DNA of 64,000 nucleotides from an uncultured Desulfovibrio sp. (GTDB taxonomy: Bacteria; Desulfobacterota; Desulfovibrionia; Desulfovibrionales; Desulfovibrionaceae), in NCBI GenBank assembly GCA_913060505.1, contig CAJXRQ010000005.1, positions 62,001 to 126,000 of the forward strand, read 5' to 3'. A program made the translations under genes and the position numbers. The notes under the pieces were generated by a model, which made no database searches, was not told the origin of the DNA, and saw nothing but the letters and a program-made list of their open reading frames with translations. Shown here piece by piece: positions 17,523 to 26,223 of this stretch (position 1 is its first letter; each line of letters begins with the position of its first letter).

Positions 17523-18186
17523 GGCGGTCGTCCTTTTTACGAGCTAAAATGAAAACGTATCCGGAAGGCGTACCGCACGGCGACCCTCCCGCCAGCACAA
17601 TGCGTGCGGCCAATTCCTTGAGCAGCCGGGAATGGTCTTCCCGGACCACTATCTCGAATCCGGCTTCCCTGACCATATCCTCCAACAGCCCGGCGCCAAA
17701 GGCACCCTGTGCGCAGCCGCAGGACTGCCCGGAGCCGCAGGACGCACCGGACAACGCATAAAGATCGGAAAGAGCCAGGTATCCGCCCGAACGCAACACG
17801 CGAAGAAATTCCATCAGGGCTTTTCGGGAATGAGGCAACAGGGAAAGGACACATTCGCAAAAGACCATATCCATGCTGCCGGAAGCAACGGCAAGCCTTT
17901 CACCATCGGCACATAGCACAGGCAGGGACTTTTCCCGAGCTGCGGCAAGCTGGCCCATGTCGGCATCCGCACCCACCGCGAACACCCCGAAACGCGAACG
18001 CAGACGGCGCACAGTGGCCCCGGTGCCACAGCCCGTATCCAACACACGCGCTCCCGGAGCAAGACCGGCCAATTCAGCCGCCCTGTCCGTAAGCATAAAA
18101 CCACCCGGACGCAGGGTTTCGCCCGCTGCGGCCTTCATGTACGGCTGGCGCCAATGCGGCTCACGCGGTCGGGCCGCGTCGGTCAC
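17515..18186 (-). CDS. SAM-dependent methyltransferase, TrsM-like
   Basis: Class I methyltransferase of 223 residues. V-L-D-T-G-C-G-T-G-A is the SAM-binding motif I, and V-G-A-D-A-D is motif II. A cysteine-rich insert (S-C-G-S-G-Q-S-C-G-C) sits near residue 150, which is unusual for the family and suggests a metal or substrate thiol. The start is GTG at 18186, whose GTGA overlaps the stop of the upstream gene, with GGAGG 5 bases before it; the longer frame overlaps the upstream gene too far. The pairing with the radical SAM gene matches the TrsM/TrsS pair. Confidence 0.85.
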   Translation of the reverse strand: MTDAARPREPHWRQPYMKAAAGETLRPGGFMLTDRAAELAGLAPGARVLDTGCGTGATVRRLRSRFGVFAVGADADMGQLAAAREKSLPVLCADGERLAVASGSMDMVFCECVLSLLPHSRKALMEFLRVLRSGGYLALSDLYALSGASCGSGQSCGCAQGAFGAGLLEDMVREAGFEIVVREDHSRLLKELAARIVLAGGSPCGTPSGYVFILARKKDDRHA

Positions 18187-18398
18187 TTGTCCTCCAGCAA
18201 CTTTTCCACTTCGAGCATCTTGCCCATGGCCAATTCCTCGGAGATAAGGGCTATCCCGCATTTGGCGCAAAACGGCAATTCCACGGTAAAACGGCTGTCC
18301 ATATATTCCAGATTCACCGGAGTCGGCTTCAACTCTTCCCCGCAACGATCACAGGACCAACCGCCGGCATCGGCCTCAGGCACTCGAATCACGCTCAT
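18183..18398 (-). CDS. Small rubredoxin-like zinc/iron protein
   Basis: A 71-residue protein with two C-x2-C pairs (W-S-C-D-R-C-G and F-C-A-K-C-G), spaced as in a zinc ribbon or rubredoxin. I recall it as the DVU_1557 family redox protein. ATGA overlaps the upstream stop, and GGAGG lies 6 bases before the ATG at 18398; the longer frame has no such support. Translational coupling to both neighbours suggests a fixed ratio with the methyltransferase and the large flavoprotein. Confidence 0.8.
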   Translation of the reverse strand: MSVIRVPEADAGGWSCDRCGEELKPTPVNLEYMDSRFTVELPFCAKCGIALISEELAMGKMLEVEKLLEDK

Positions 18399-20662
18399 GC
18401 CGCACCTCCTGCCACGCGCATGCGGTGGCACCATGCGTTATGTACAAAATATTCGCCGTCCTTTTCCTCGAACTCAACCCAGTAGGTCACGGCAACCGGC
18501 CTGTACGTGGCCCGGAGCCGTCCGGTTTCCTTATGGACCAGCCGTTGCCCCGTGTCACGGGAATGAAGCAGGGTCTTGCGCACGTCGCTCTCCAGAATAC
18601 GACGCTCCTCCATGACGGACAGCGCCGCATCCGAAAAGGAGACTGCAAGCTCATCGTATGGTTTGGGCGGAGCACCCGGCTCCTGCCAAAGATCACGCAA
18701 AAGCTCCTCGCGCAGATGGGCACGATTTTCGCGCCGCCTTGAATATCCCGGAACAGGACGGGCAGCCATGTCACCCACGGCAGCGTCCGGGAAAAGGATG
18801 TCCAGAACATGGCTAATGCGTGCGCCGCCCTTGGACAACATATCCCGGCACATGGCGCAGTAGGTTACGACCTCACCGGACAGGGCATCGGCCCGCCGTT
18901 TGGCCACATCCGATCCCAGTTTGGGATTTGCTTCGGCAAGCAGGCCTCCGAAACCGCAACATTCCGTCAGTTCCCCGCTCATTTCCACTTCATTCAACTG
19001 TGCGCCCACGGACTCCAACATGGTTCTTGCCTGTTGGCGCAATTCCGGCTCATGACGGGCCGTACAGGGATCATGCACGGTCAGTTCCATGCCGACGTTC
19101 TTGGCGGATTCGGGCAACCCCGTATCCTGCAATACCTGCCACAATGAACTCACCGAGGCTCCTGGCAGTGCGCTCCGGATCATGCCCTGGCACGTAGGAC
19201 AAGCGCAAACAATCTCCGGCTGTCCCAGCGATTCCCATTGAGAACGCAGTTCGCTTATGGCCCTGTCATACTCACTGACCTGCCCGGACCATTCCGCGGG
19301 AGCGCCGCAACAACGAAGCATGATTCCCATGCCCGGGATATTGTGGCGCAAATGGTCATAGACCGAACGCACGGCATCAGGACGCGAGGCCGTCAACTGG
19401 CAGCCCGGAAAAAAAAGATGTGTACTGGCCTTGGTTCCCGGGGCACTCCGCGCCAGACTACAGTCCGGCCCATTGGCAAAATTCATGTCGCGCAGGGCGA
19501 ATTCATGCGCAGACTGCGGCATATGCCCTTGTTCCACCAGATCCCGCCGGGCGTGAAGGCAAAGATCTTCCATGGAGAAATCACCGGGGCACAAGGTCTC
19601 GCACAGGCCGCACAATGTGCAGGAGTTGATGAGGGAGTTTGCCATCCTCGTACCCATGACGATGGTCTGGTTATTGTATATCTGACGGGCATAAACCTTT
19701 GGGTACGAACCGAACTGCTCCAGATACTCACAGTGCTTCACGCACTCCAGACATTCACAGTGGATGCAGCGCCCTGCTTCGGCCTTTGCCTGCTCGACAT
19801 CATAACCGTCTTCGGGAACTGCCACGGGATCAACAGGGGCAACTCCATCCAGATTGGTGTGTAGCAGGCTCTCGTATGATCCTTCACGATCACGGCCCGC
19901 CACCATGGATGCGCCCTGCATGAACCGCTCGGACGAAAGCGCTGCTTTACGTCCCGATGCGGCCTGAAAAATTGGTTCACCTTCCACTCCGGCAATGAAA
20001 AGCCCCGGCAGACTTGTACCAAGGGTGACCGCATCCGGCTCATCCAGATTCAGGGGAGCAATATCCTGTTCCGTCCGGTCGATCACCACGGCGTCGAACT
20101 CCTCCAGCAAGGATTCGCATTCCGCGCGGGAGACATTGATGGCAGGCTGAAAATCAACACCAAGCTTGGCAAGCCGTTCCAACTCGCTTTCCAATATGCC
20201 GGAAGGGAGTGGAGAGGAGTCGGCCTCGGCCAGTTCCAAACCCGGCTTTGACGAGTGCAGTACGACCTTGATCCCCTTGCGCACCAGATCGGAGGCCGCG
20301 CTCAGTCCGGCAAGTCCGCCGCCCAGAACGCAAACACGTTTCCCCTTGGCAGGCATGGGAATACTGCGGACAGGTTTGGTAACCTGAACGGCACAAAACC
20401 GTTCCAACGCAGGGAGATTGATGGCTCCACCCTTTTTCGAGCGCAAACAGGCATCCATGCATGGACCGTGACATAGACGTGAAAGCACACCGGGTAAGGG
20501 TAATGTGCGGGTCAGAATACCCCATGCTTTGCTCCAATTGCCCTCGTTCATCAATGTGCAAAAGGTCCGGGCATCAACATGCAGCGGACACTCCGCCGTG
20601 CAGGAAGGCGGCTCTTCCTGGACACATTGCGCTTCCAGTTTTCTCAATCCTGCCTGATCCAT
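18395..20662 (-). CDS. Large FAD / Fe-S (dicluster, CCG-domain) oxidoreductase
   Basis: A 755-residue redox protein made of several parts. The N-terminus resembles the GltD/dicluster-binding domain (C-T-A-E-C-P-L-H, C-H-G-P-C-M-D-A-C). A FAD-binding Rossmann motif follows (V-C-V-L-G-G-G-L-A-G-L-S). Two 4Fe-4S sets come next (C-I-H-C-E-C-L-E-C, C-T-L-C-G-L-C-E-T-L-C-P-G). Two CCG domains follow (F-F-P-G-C-Q...R-C-C-G-A, and D-P-C-T-A-R...E-C-C-G-F-G-G). It probably passes electrons to or from aldehyde oxidoreductase or its maturation chemistry. I recall the equivalent as DVU_1558. GAGG precedes the ATG at 20662; the upstream ATG lacks support. Confidence 0.85.
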   Translation of the reverse strand: MDQAGLRKLEAQCVQEEPPSCTAECPLHVDARTFCTLMNEGNWSKAWGILTRTLPLPGVLSRLCHGPCMDACLRSKKGGAINLPALERFCAVQVTKPVRSIPMPAKGKRVCVLGGGLAGLSAASDLVRKGIKVVLHSSKPGLELAEADSSPLPSGILESELERLAKLGVDFQPAINVSRAECESLLEEFDAVVIDRTEQDIAPLNLDEPDAVTLGTSLPGLFIAGVEGEPIFQAASGRKAALSSERFMQGASMVAGRDREGSYESLLHTNLDGVAPVDPVAVPEDGYDVEQAKAEAGRCIHCECLECVKHCEYLEQFGSYPKVYARQIYNNQTIVMGTRMANSLINSCTLCGLCETLCPGDFSMEDLCLHARRDLVEQGHMPQSAHEFALRDMNFANGPDCSLARSAPGTKASTHLFFPGCQLTASRPDAVRSVYDHLRHNIPGMGIMLRCCGAPAEWSGQVSEYDRAISELRSQWESLGQPEIVCACPTCQGMIRSALPGASVSSLWQVLQDTGLPESAKNVGMELTVHDPCTARHEPELRQQARTMLESVGAQLNEVEMSGELTECCGFGGLLAEANPKLGSDVAKRRADALSGEVVTYCAMCRDMLSKGGARISHVLDILFPDAAVGDMAARPVPGYSRRRENRAHLREELLRDLWQEPGAPPKPYDELAVSFSDAALSVMEERRILESDVRKTLLHSRDTGQRLVHKETGRLRATYRPVAVTYWVEFEEKDGEYFVHNAWCHRMRVAGGAA

Positions 20663-20675
20663 AGGTGCCTCGCTA

Positions 20676-20710
20676 AAAAGCGGGGCGGCGGTCCGCAAAC
20701 CACCGCCCCG
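20676..20710 (-). terminator. Terminator between aldehyde oxidoreductase and its accessory genes
   Basis: Minus strand: a 12-bp GC-rich stem (20710-20699 with 20692-20681) and a 6-base loop, followed by CTTTTTAG. It lies in the 63-bp gap, so accessory genes would be read only by partial read-through or from an unseen promoter. Confidence 0.8.
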
Positions 20711-20725
20711 AGTTGTTGTTCCATT

Positions 20726-23443
20726 CTAGCCTTTGAGGCCGGCCAGAATCTTTTCAGGCCGTGCGGGGAGTTCCCTGATGCGAACGCCGCAGGCGTTGTA
20801 GATGCCGTTGATGATGGCCGGGTGCGGACCGCAGAGCGGCACTTCGCCGACGCCGGAGGCGCCGAACGGGCCATCGGCACGCGGGGTTTCCACGTAGATG
20901 ATGTCCATCTTGTCCGGGATATCCTTGATGTACGGAAGACCGGCGCCCACCATGGTGGAGTGCTTTTTGATGTCTTCGTAATCTTCGGTCAGGGCCAGGC
21001 CGATACCCTGGGCCAGGCCGCCGTAGATCTGGCCGTCGACCAGCAGGAAGTTGTTGACCGTGCCGATGTCGGCAACCATGGTCATGCCTTCCACTGAGGT
21101 CTTGCCGGTAGCGAGTTCCACGGCAACTTCGGCCATGAACACGCCGTACATGTAGCAGCAGAACGGGTTGCCCTGTCCGTTTTCGTCGCAGTCGTTGGCC
21201 GGGGCGGTGAACTTGCCGTAGTAGCGCAGTTCCTTCTTGTCGGCCACCATCTCTTCATAGGTGCGGAAGCCGCCTTCGGGCTTTTTCATGGCCGCAACGA
21301 GCTGGTCGCAGGCGTTCTTGGTGGCCTGTCCGACCATGACCTGCGAACGGGAACCGCCAGCCGGGCCGGCGTTGGGGGCCTTGCTGGTGTCGCCGATGAC
21401 GATGTGGATCTGCTCGGGGCTCAGGCCCAGAGGACGCAGGGCTTCGTGGGCAGTACCCAGGGAACCCATGTCCGCGCCCTGACCGTGGTCACCCCAGCAG
21501 GTGTAGATGGTCACGGTGCCGTCTTCGTTCAGAGCGGCATCGGCTTCCGCGGTGTCCGGTCCGTCAAGGCCGGAGGCGTATACGGCCACGGCAACACCCA
21601 CGCCGCGCTTGATGGCGTCCGTGGAGTCCTGCTCGGCCTTTTTCTTGGCTTCTTCATATTTGGGACGCAGCTTGTCGATCATCTCGGGCAGGCTGTAGAC
21701 TTCGGGATCCTGGCCGGTTGGCGTGGTGGAACCTTCGCGGTACACGTTCTTGTAACGCAGTTCCAGCGGGTCCATGCCCAGTTTTTCGGCCAGCTCGTCC
21801 ATCAGCACTTCGGACGGGAACTCGGCTTCCGGTCCGCCGTAGCCGCGGAATGCTGCACCCCAGCAGTGGTTGGTGCACACGGTGCGGCCTTCACCACGGA
21901 TGGACGGGATGTCGTAACCGGCACCGATGAACTGTGCGCCGCGCAGGGTCAGCAGGTCACCGAATTCCGAGTACGGGCCGTGGTCCACGGTCCAGTCGGT
22001 TTCCATGCCCAGCAGCTTGCCGTCATTGGTGGCGGCCATGCGCACGGAGGTGAACTGCGGCGAGCGCTTACCGGTGTAGGTCTGCTGCTGGTGCCAGTCA
22101 TAGTTCAGGTAGCACAGGCGGCCGGTAGCCATGGAGGCCACGCCCACCAACGCTTCCATGGTCGGCGAGAACTTGTACCCGAAGGTGCCGCCCGTGGGGT
22201 TCTGGACCATGACGATATTTTCAGGCTCCACGCCGATGCCCGGAGCGATCATGTACAGGTGCAGGTGCAGGCCGATGGACTTGGAATGGATGACCAGCTT
22301 GCCCTCGTCGTTTTCGTAGGCGAATCCCACGTCCGGCTCGATGGGCATGTGCGGCTGGCGCTGCGTGTAGTAGTCGCCTTCCACGACCACGTCGGCCTTG
22401 TCGAAGATCGGCTTGGTGTCGTCACCCTTGGCGACCTTCTGGATGTAGTAAACGTTGGGTGTGCCCGGATGGATTTCGATGGCGTCGTCGGCCATGGCTT
22501 CCGGGGCGCTCATGTATTCGGGGAGCTGTTCCAGCTCGACCTTGACCTTCTTGGCCGCGGCACGGGCGTTTTCATCCGTGTCCGCGCACACGATGGCAAT
22601 GGCGTCGCCGTACTGGAACACCTTTTCGTCGCAAAGGATCGGACGATCCCAACCGTCACCCTTGTTGGTGGGGAAGGTGATCAGGCCCGTGATGCGGTTC
22701 TTGCCCTTGACGTCCTTGTGCGTCACCACCTTGAACACGCCGGGCATGGCCTCGGCTTCGCTGGTGTCGATGGACAAAATGTTTGCGTGGGAGACTTCCG
22801 CCTGAACCAGCGCGCAATGCAGGCTGCCCGGGGGCAGGTGCAGGCCCAGGTCGGCGCCGAAGTCCCAGGTGCCGGTAACCTTGGCCACGGCGTTCGGACG
22901 CGGGTACTTGGTACCCCAGATGCGGCCGTCTTCGGGAAGCTTGAAAATCAGGTCGTCCATGGTCTTTTCGCCACGCATGACTTCCGCGGCGGCCATGACA
23001 GCGTCCACCAGCGGCTTGTAGCCCGTGCAACGGCAGGCGTTGCGATGCTTCTGGAACCAGTCGCGAACTTCCTCACGAGTCGGGGACGGATTGGATTCCA
23101 GCAGCGCCACCGTGGATACGATGAAGCCCGGAGAACAGAAACCGCACTGGGCTCCGCCGTAAGCAATCCAAGACATCTGAACCGGATGCAGACGATCCGG
23201 ACTGCCAACACCCTCAAGCGTGCGGATCTGGGAGTATTCCTTGATCCGTTTCCATTTGCGAGTGCACGAACGGATCACTTTGCCGTCCATGATGATCGAA
23301 CAGCTACCGCACTGGCCCGTGCCGCAACCGACCTTTACACTCGTCAGACCCAGGTTCTCGCGCAGGACCAGAGCCAGGGATTTGTCACCCTCGGCCACAA
23401 CCATGCGTTCGACACCGTTGACCTTGATCGTTTTCTTGAGCAT
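20726..23443 (-). CDS. mop: Molybdenum aldehyde oxidoreductase (MOP type)
   Basis: Single-chain enzyme of the xanthine oxidase family that oxidises aldehydes to carboxylates, with two [2Fe-2S] clusters and molybdopterin cytosine dinucleotide. C40, C45, C48, C60 (plant-type cluster) and C100, C103, C137, C139 (second cluster) fall at the same numbers as in the Desulfovibrio gigas enzyme, and the 905-aa length is nearly the same. G-V-G-E-V-P near the C-terminus carries the catalytic Glu. It has no FAD domain and no signal peptide, so it is cytoplasmic. The codon use is strongly biased towards GC-ending codons, which fits high expression. It has its own terminator. Confidence 0.96.
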   Translation of the reverse strand: MLKKTIKVNGVERMVVAEGDKSLALVLRENLGLTSVKVGCGTGQCGSCSIIMDGKVIRSCTRKWKRIKEYSQIRTLEGVGSPDRLHPVQMSWIAYGGAQCGFCSPGFIVSTVALLESNPSPTREEVRDWFQKHRNACRCTGYKPLVDAVMAAAEVMRGEKTMDDLIFKLPEDGRIWGTKYPRPNAVAKVTGTWDFGADLGLHLPPGSLHCALVQAEVSHANILSIDTSEAEAMPGVFKVVTHKDVKGKNRITGLITFPTNKGDGWDRPILCDEKVFQYGDAIAIVCADTDENARAAAKKVKVELEQLPEYMSAPEAMADDAIEIHPGTPNVYYIQKVAKGDDTKPIFDKADVVVEGDYYTQRQPHMPIEPDVGFAYENDEGKLVIHSKSIGLHLHLYMIAPGIGVEPENIVMVQNPTGGTFGYKFSPTMEALVGVASMATGRLCYLNYDWHQQQTYTGKRSPQFTSVRMAATNDGKLLGMETDWTVDHGPYSEFGDLLTLRGAQFIGAGYDIPSIRGEGRTVCTNHCWGAAFRGYGGPEAEFPSEVLMDELAEKLGMDPLELRYKNVYREGSTTPTGQDPEVYSLPEMIDKLRPKYEEAKKKAEQDSTDAIKRGVGVAVAVYASGLDGPDTAEADAALNEDGTVTIYTCWGDHGQGADMGSLGTAHEALRPLGLSPEQIHIVIGDTSKAPNAGPAGGSRSQVMVGQATKNACDQLVAAMKKPEGGFRTYEEMVADKKELRYYGKFTAPANDCDENGQGNPFCCYMYGVFMAEVAVELATGKTSVEGMTMVADIGTVNNFLLVDGQIYGGLAQGIGLALTEDYEDIKKHSTMVGAGLPYIKDIPDKMDIIYVETPRADGPFGASGVGEVPLCGPHPAIINGIYNACGVRIRELPARPEKILAGLKG

Positions 23444-23489
23444 CCGAAAGTCCTCCTTGTTCGGATTTGAGCTTTCAACCTATCATCAC

Positions 23490-23507
23490 CCCCTCCTGCA
23501 GGAGGGG
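23490..23507. repeat. Perfect 18-base palindrome upstream of aldehyde oxidoreductase
   Basis: CCCCTCCTGCAGGAGGGG in the 71-bp gap between the molybdopterin-binding protein gene and mop. No U-tract follows on the minus strand. It may be an operator or an RNA hairpin that separates the two genes. Confidence 0.5.
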
Positions 23508-23514
23508 TCTATCG

Positions 23515-24537
23515 CTATACCGCCTTGCCGAACGGGCAAATCGGGAACCGGCAGGTCTCGCAGCCAGCGCAAAAACCACCGTGACCAAGCGCCACGATGT
23601 CTTCACGGGTGACCTTCTCACCCACCAGTATGCGGGGAACTATCAAATCGAAAATCGAAGCGCGGTAATACATCACGCAGCCGGGCAGGCCCACGATGGG
23701 CACGCCGTTCAGATACGCCAGCATGAACATCGCTCCCGGGAACGTGGGAGAACCGTAGGTCACCACCTCCGCGCCCGTGGCACGGATGGCCGCTGGCGTC
23801 TGGTCGTCCGGGTCCACGGACATGCCGCCCGTCAGAACGACCATGGTCGCGCCGTTGTCGATGAACTCCAGAACCGCGTCACGAGCCATTTCAAGCTTGT
23901 CGTCCACAAACACCTGACCAGCGATCTTCGAGCCCATGGACTCGAACTTGCGCCGCACCACCGGACCGAAACGGTCCCGGATGCGTCCGTGAAAGACTTC
24001 GCTCCCCGTCGTCACAACGCCAACGTTGTACTCAAGGAACGGCTTGACCCGAAGCACCGGGCCGGTCTCGCTACAGATCTCCTCCACCCGGCGGACACGC
24101 TCCTCGTCCACCACCAGAGGAACCACACGGGTTCCCGCTATGGCCCGCGGCTCCTTCACCAAAAGCCCGTCGTGCATCGTGGCCACAACGACCTCTTCCA
24201 CCGAGTTCACCCGGTTCAAAGCCGCCACGTCCACACGCAAAAGGCCGGGAGATGCCGTCAGGTTCACCCGCCCCTCGCACACGCTGCTCAGGCTCAATCC
24301 CGGACCTGCCACCGCACTGGCGATCCGGCGTGCTGCCTCGTTTTCATGAATCTGACCCTCAGCCAGATCAAGCACGTAAATGTGCTCCTTGCCTATCTCC
24401 AGAAGCAGGGGAATGTCCTCCTCGCTGATGACATGCCCCTTCCGAAAGGCCGGCCCTTTGGACTCGCCGGGTACGATGCGCGTCATGTCATGACACAGCA
24501 CCATGCCCACGGCCTCTTCTACAGCAACCGTTTTCAT
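23515..24537 (-). CDS. Molybdopterin-binding (MoeA/MogA-domain) protein with C-terminal Cys cluster
   Basis: A 340-residue protein. Residues 165-305 form the molybdopterin-binding fold shared by MoeA, MogA and CinA: V-G-V-V-T-T-G-S-E-V, V-V-L-T-G-G-M-S-V-D-P-D-D, and F-P-G-A-M. The N-terminal 160 residues differ from MoeA and may bind a partner. The tail has four cysteines (F-C-A-G-C-E-T-C-R-F-P-I-C), probably a metal or Fe-S site, which normal MoeA lacks. It sits directly upstream of mop on the same strand, so it likely delivers or finishes the cofactor for that enzyme. Confidence 0.88.
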   Translation of the reverse strand: MKTVAVEEAVGMVLCHDMTRIVPGESKGPAFRKGHVISEEDIPLLLEIGKEHIYVLDLAEGQIHENEAARRIASAVAGPGLSLSSVCEGRVNLTASPGLLRVDVAALNRVNSVEEVVVATMHDGLLVKEPRAIAGTRVVPLVVDEERVRRVEEICSETGPVLRVKPFLEYNVGVVTTGSEVFHGRIRDRFGPVVRRKFESMGSKIAGQVFVDDKLEMARDAVLEFIDNGATMVVLTGGMSVDPDDQTPAAIRATGAEVVTYGSPTFPGAMFMLAYLNGVPIVGLPGCVMYYRASIFDLIVPRILVGEKVTREDIVALGHGGFCAGCETCRFPICPFGKAV

Positions 24538-24617
24538 GTTTAAAAACCCCGTAACGTATGTTCAAATTGCGGCGCACCCCCGTGTCGCCGCGCAAACCAG
24601 CCCCAAATGGAAAATAA

Positions 24618-24634
24618 ATATAGTTAAACTATAT
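24618..24634. promoter_or_regulatory. Candidate operator, ATATAGTT-A-AACTATAT
   Basis: A 17-base inverted repeat with perfect 8-base arms, 81 bp before the molybdopterin-binding protein gene. AT-rich palindromes of this kind are used by molybdate/tungstate regulators of the ModE type; assignment to the nearby TunR-like protein is inference. Confidence 0.45.
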
Positions 24635-24652
24635 CAATACTATATTATTATT

Positions 24653-24668
24653 ATGCCTTAAAAGGCAT
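24653..24668. promoter_or_regulatory. Second palindrome, ATGCCTT-AA-AAGGCAT
   Basis: A 16-base inverted repeat with 7-base arms, 18 bp from the first palindrome and in the same promoter region. It could be a separate operator; no U-tract, so not a terminator. Confidence 0.35.
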
Positions 24669-24713
24669 ATCCGGTCAATGACGTTCTCAATTGGTTTGCC
24701 CGTCCTGTCCCCC

Positions 24714-24752
24714 AAAAAAAAAGTGCGACCACGGTAACTCCGTGGTCGCACT
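24714..24752 (-). terminator. Terminator of the mod transport operon
   Basis: Minus strand: perfect 13-bp stem (arms at 24752-24740 and 24734-24722), 5-base loop, then a run of nine T. It lies 29 bp past the DUF364 gene. Confidence 0.92.
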
Positions 24753-24781
24753 CAATATTTGTAGACTTCGCTTGGCGGGAA

Positions 24782-25528
24782 TTAAGTGCTCATGGGACAA
24801 AAACGGTTCCAGCCCATGAGGTCGCATGCCGCGGCGATGGTGGTGCCGTAAAAAAGAACAGGGGCTCCGGTGACGCCCACTCCCTCGGCATCGATAAAAT
24901 CGTCGATGGTGGCGTTGGCCAGAGTCGTTCCGGTAACCATAAGTAATTCCGCCCATTCAATGGCTTCGGCGGCCGTATCCTCACCCTCGACAAGCACACC
25001 ACGCCGAACCTGGCCCACGTTGTCCGGATCAAGGTCCAAAACGCGCAATTCAAACGTTTTGCCCATGGCTTCAATCATGGCAGGCTGGAAACCCACCTGG
25101 GTGATACGGGGATTGCCGTAGCTATGGCGCACATATTCGGGCAGTTTTGCGGCACAGTCACGCGGTCCACAGTCCTTGCAGTGTACGGTATTGTCCACCC
25201 GTCCAAGACTGCGCATGGCCGCATTGAAGGCGGCAACGAATACGGAGCGGTTAAAATTGGAATCAAGGGAAAGCCCGGCAATCTCACCAAGGGTTGCGCT
25301 GAACGTACCGAAATCGTCGGTAAACGCCTGTCCCCGGGCATCGCCAATCACGGCTTCCATAAGCTTTTCCTTACCCTTCTGGATGGGGAAATCATTACCG
25401 TCCGGAACGCCGATGGCCTGTTTCACGGTCAATGGCCCGGCCATGACCTGCACACTCTGCCCTAAAATATCTTCCTGTTTCCAAACATCCACGGCCCGGT
25501 CCCGGACCGCCGCGAGAATCGCGCTCAT
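24782..25528 (-). CDS. DUF364-family protein of the mod operon
   Basis: A 248-residue cytoplasmic protein of the DUF4213/DUF364 type, a Rossmann-like fold found near metal transport and molybdenum genes and sometimes called a heavy-metal chelation protein. H-C-K-D-C-G-P-R-D-C-A is a cysteine motif that could bind metal; L-L-M-V-T-G-T-T-L-A-N and F-Y-G-T-T-I fit the DUF364 core. The ATG at 25528 has GGAG 5 bases before it; the longer frame would run back into modB2. It is the last gene of the mod operon. Its exact function is not known. Confidence 0.75.
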   Translation of the reverse strand: MSAILAAVRDRAVDVWKQEDILGQSVQVMAGPLTVKQAIGVPDGNDFPIQKGKEKLMEAVIGDARGQAFTDDFGTFSATLGEIAGLSLDSNFNRSVFVAAFNAAMRSLGRVDNTVHCKDCGPRDCAAKLPEYVRHSYGNPRITQVGFQPAMIEAMGKTFELRVLDLDPDNVGQVRRGVLVEGEDTAAEAIEWAELLMVTGTTLANATIDDFIDAEGVGVTGAPVLFYGTTIAAACDLMGWNRFCPMST

Positions 25529-25551
25529 GCCAGCTCCTTTTCCTTTTGGGC

Positions 25552-26220
25552 TCAGACCGCGGACAATCGCCTGAGCACCATATACAGGGCAAGGGAAACC
25601 ACCCCGATGACGCACGACAGGACTATGGCCCGGTCAAATTCGCCGCTGAAAACGGCGTTGTAAATCTCCAAAGACAACGTGTTGGTCTTTCCGATGACAT
25701 TGCCGCCGAGCATGAGCGTCATGCCCACCTCGCCCAGACAACGTCCGAGGGCCAGCAACCAACCGGCCAATACACTCCGGCGAACACTGGGCAAAAGCAC
25801 CTGTGCAAACGTTTGCCACTCGTTCTTGCCCAGCACATAGGCGGCTTCGGCCAGTTTGCGGCCATGACCGCGCAAGGCTGCCTCCACAGGCTTGACCATG
25901 AGCGGCAAACCGGCCACGAACGAAGCCAGCACCACTCCGGGAAAGCTGAAAACCAGCTCAACGCCGGTCAACCGCCCCACAGGGCCGTCCCTGCCGAAAA
26001 AAAGCAGCAGGGCAAAACCTGTGGCAATGGGCGGAAACACCAGAGGCAACGTAACCAGAAAGTCCACAACCGGCCGCAAACGCGACCGGCTTTGGGTCAG
26101 ATAGTAAGCGATCAGCACGCCGACCACAAGTAACATAATCCCTGCAACGGCTATGACCCGGGCTGTAAGCAGCAGCGGCCCCCATGTGGAGGCGTCAAGC
26201 AGAATCGCCTGCCAATGCAC
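25552..26220 (-). CDS. Second molybdate/tungstate-type ABC permease (ModB-like)
   Basis: Inner-membrane permease of 222 residues with five or six membrane segments. The EAA-loop region reads A-A-Y-V-L-G-K-N-E-W...L-P-S-V-R-R, followed by E-V-G-M-T-L-M-L-G-G-N, the pattern of ModB. It is the second ModB in this operon, paired with the solute-binding protein just upstream (3-bp gap). No second ATPase gene is present, so it probably shares the single ModC. It may carry tungstate or another oxyanion; the substrate is not readable from sequence. Confidence 0.85.
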   Translation of the reverse strand: MHWQAILLDASTWGPLLLTARVIAVAGIMLLVVGVLIAYYLTQSRSRLRPVVDFLVTLPLVFPPIATGFALLLFFGRDGPVGRLTGVELVFSFPGVVLASFVAGLPLMVKPVEAALRGHGRKLAEAAYVLGKNEWQTFAQVLLPSVRRSVLAGWLLALGRCLGEVGMTLMLGGNVIGKTNTLSLEIYNAVFSGEFDRAIVLSCVIGVVSLALYMVLRRLSAV

Positions 26221-26223
26221 GGC

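Noticed and set aside
21404-23470. A 688-codon open frame on the plus strand opposite the aldehyde oxidoreductase gene
   Set aside because: It mirrors the strongly GC-ending codons of the real gene, has no ribosome-binding site and its translation shows no domain; the minus-strand protein has all expected cofactor motifs.
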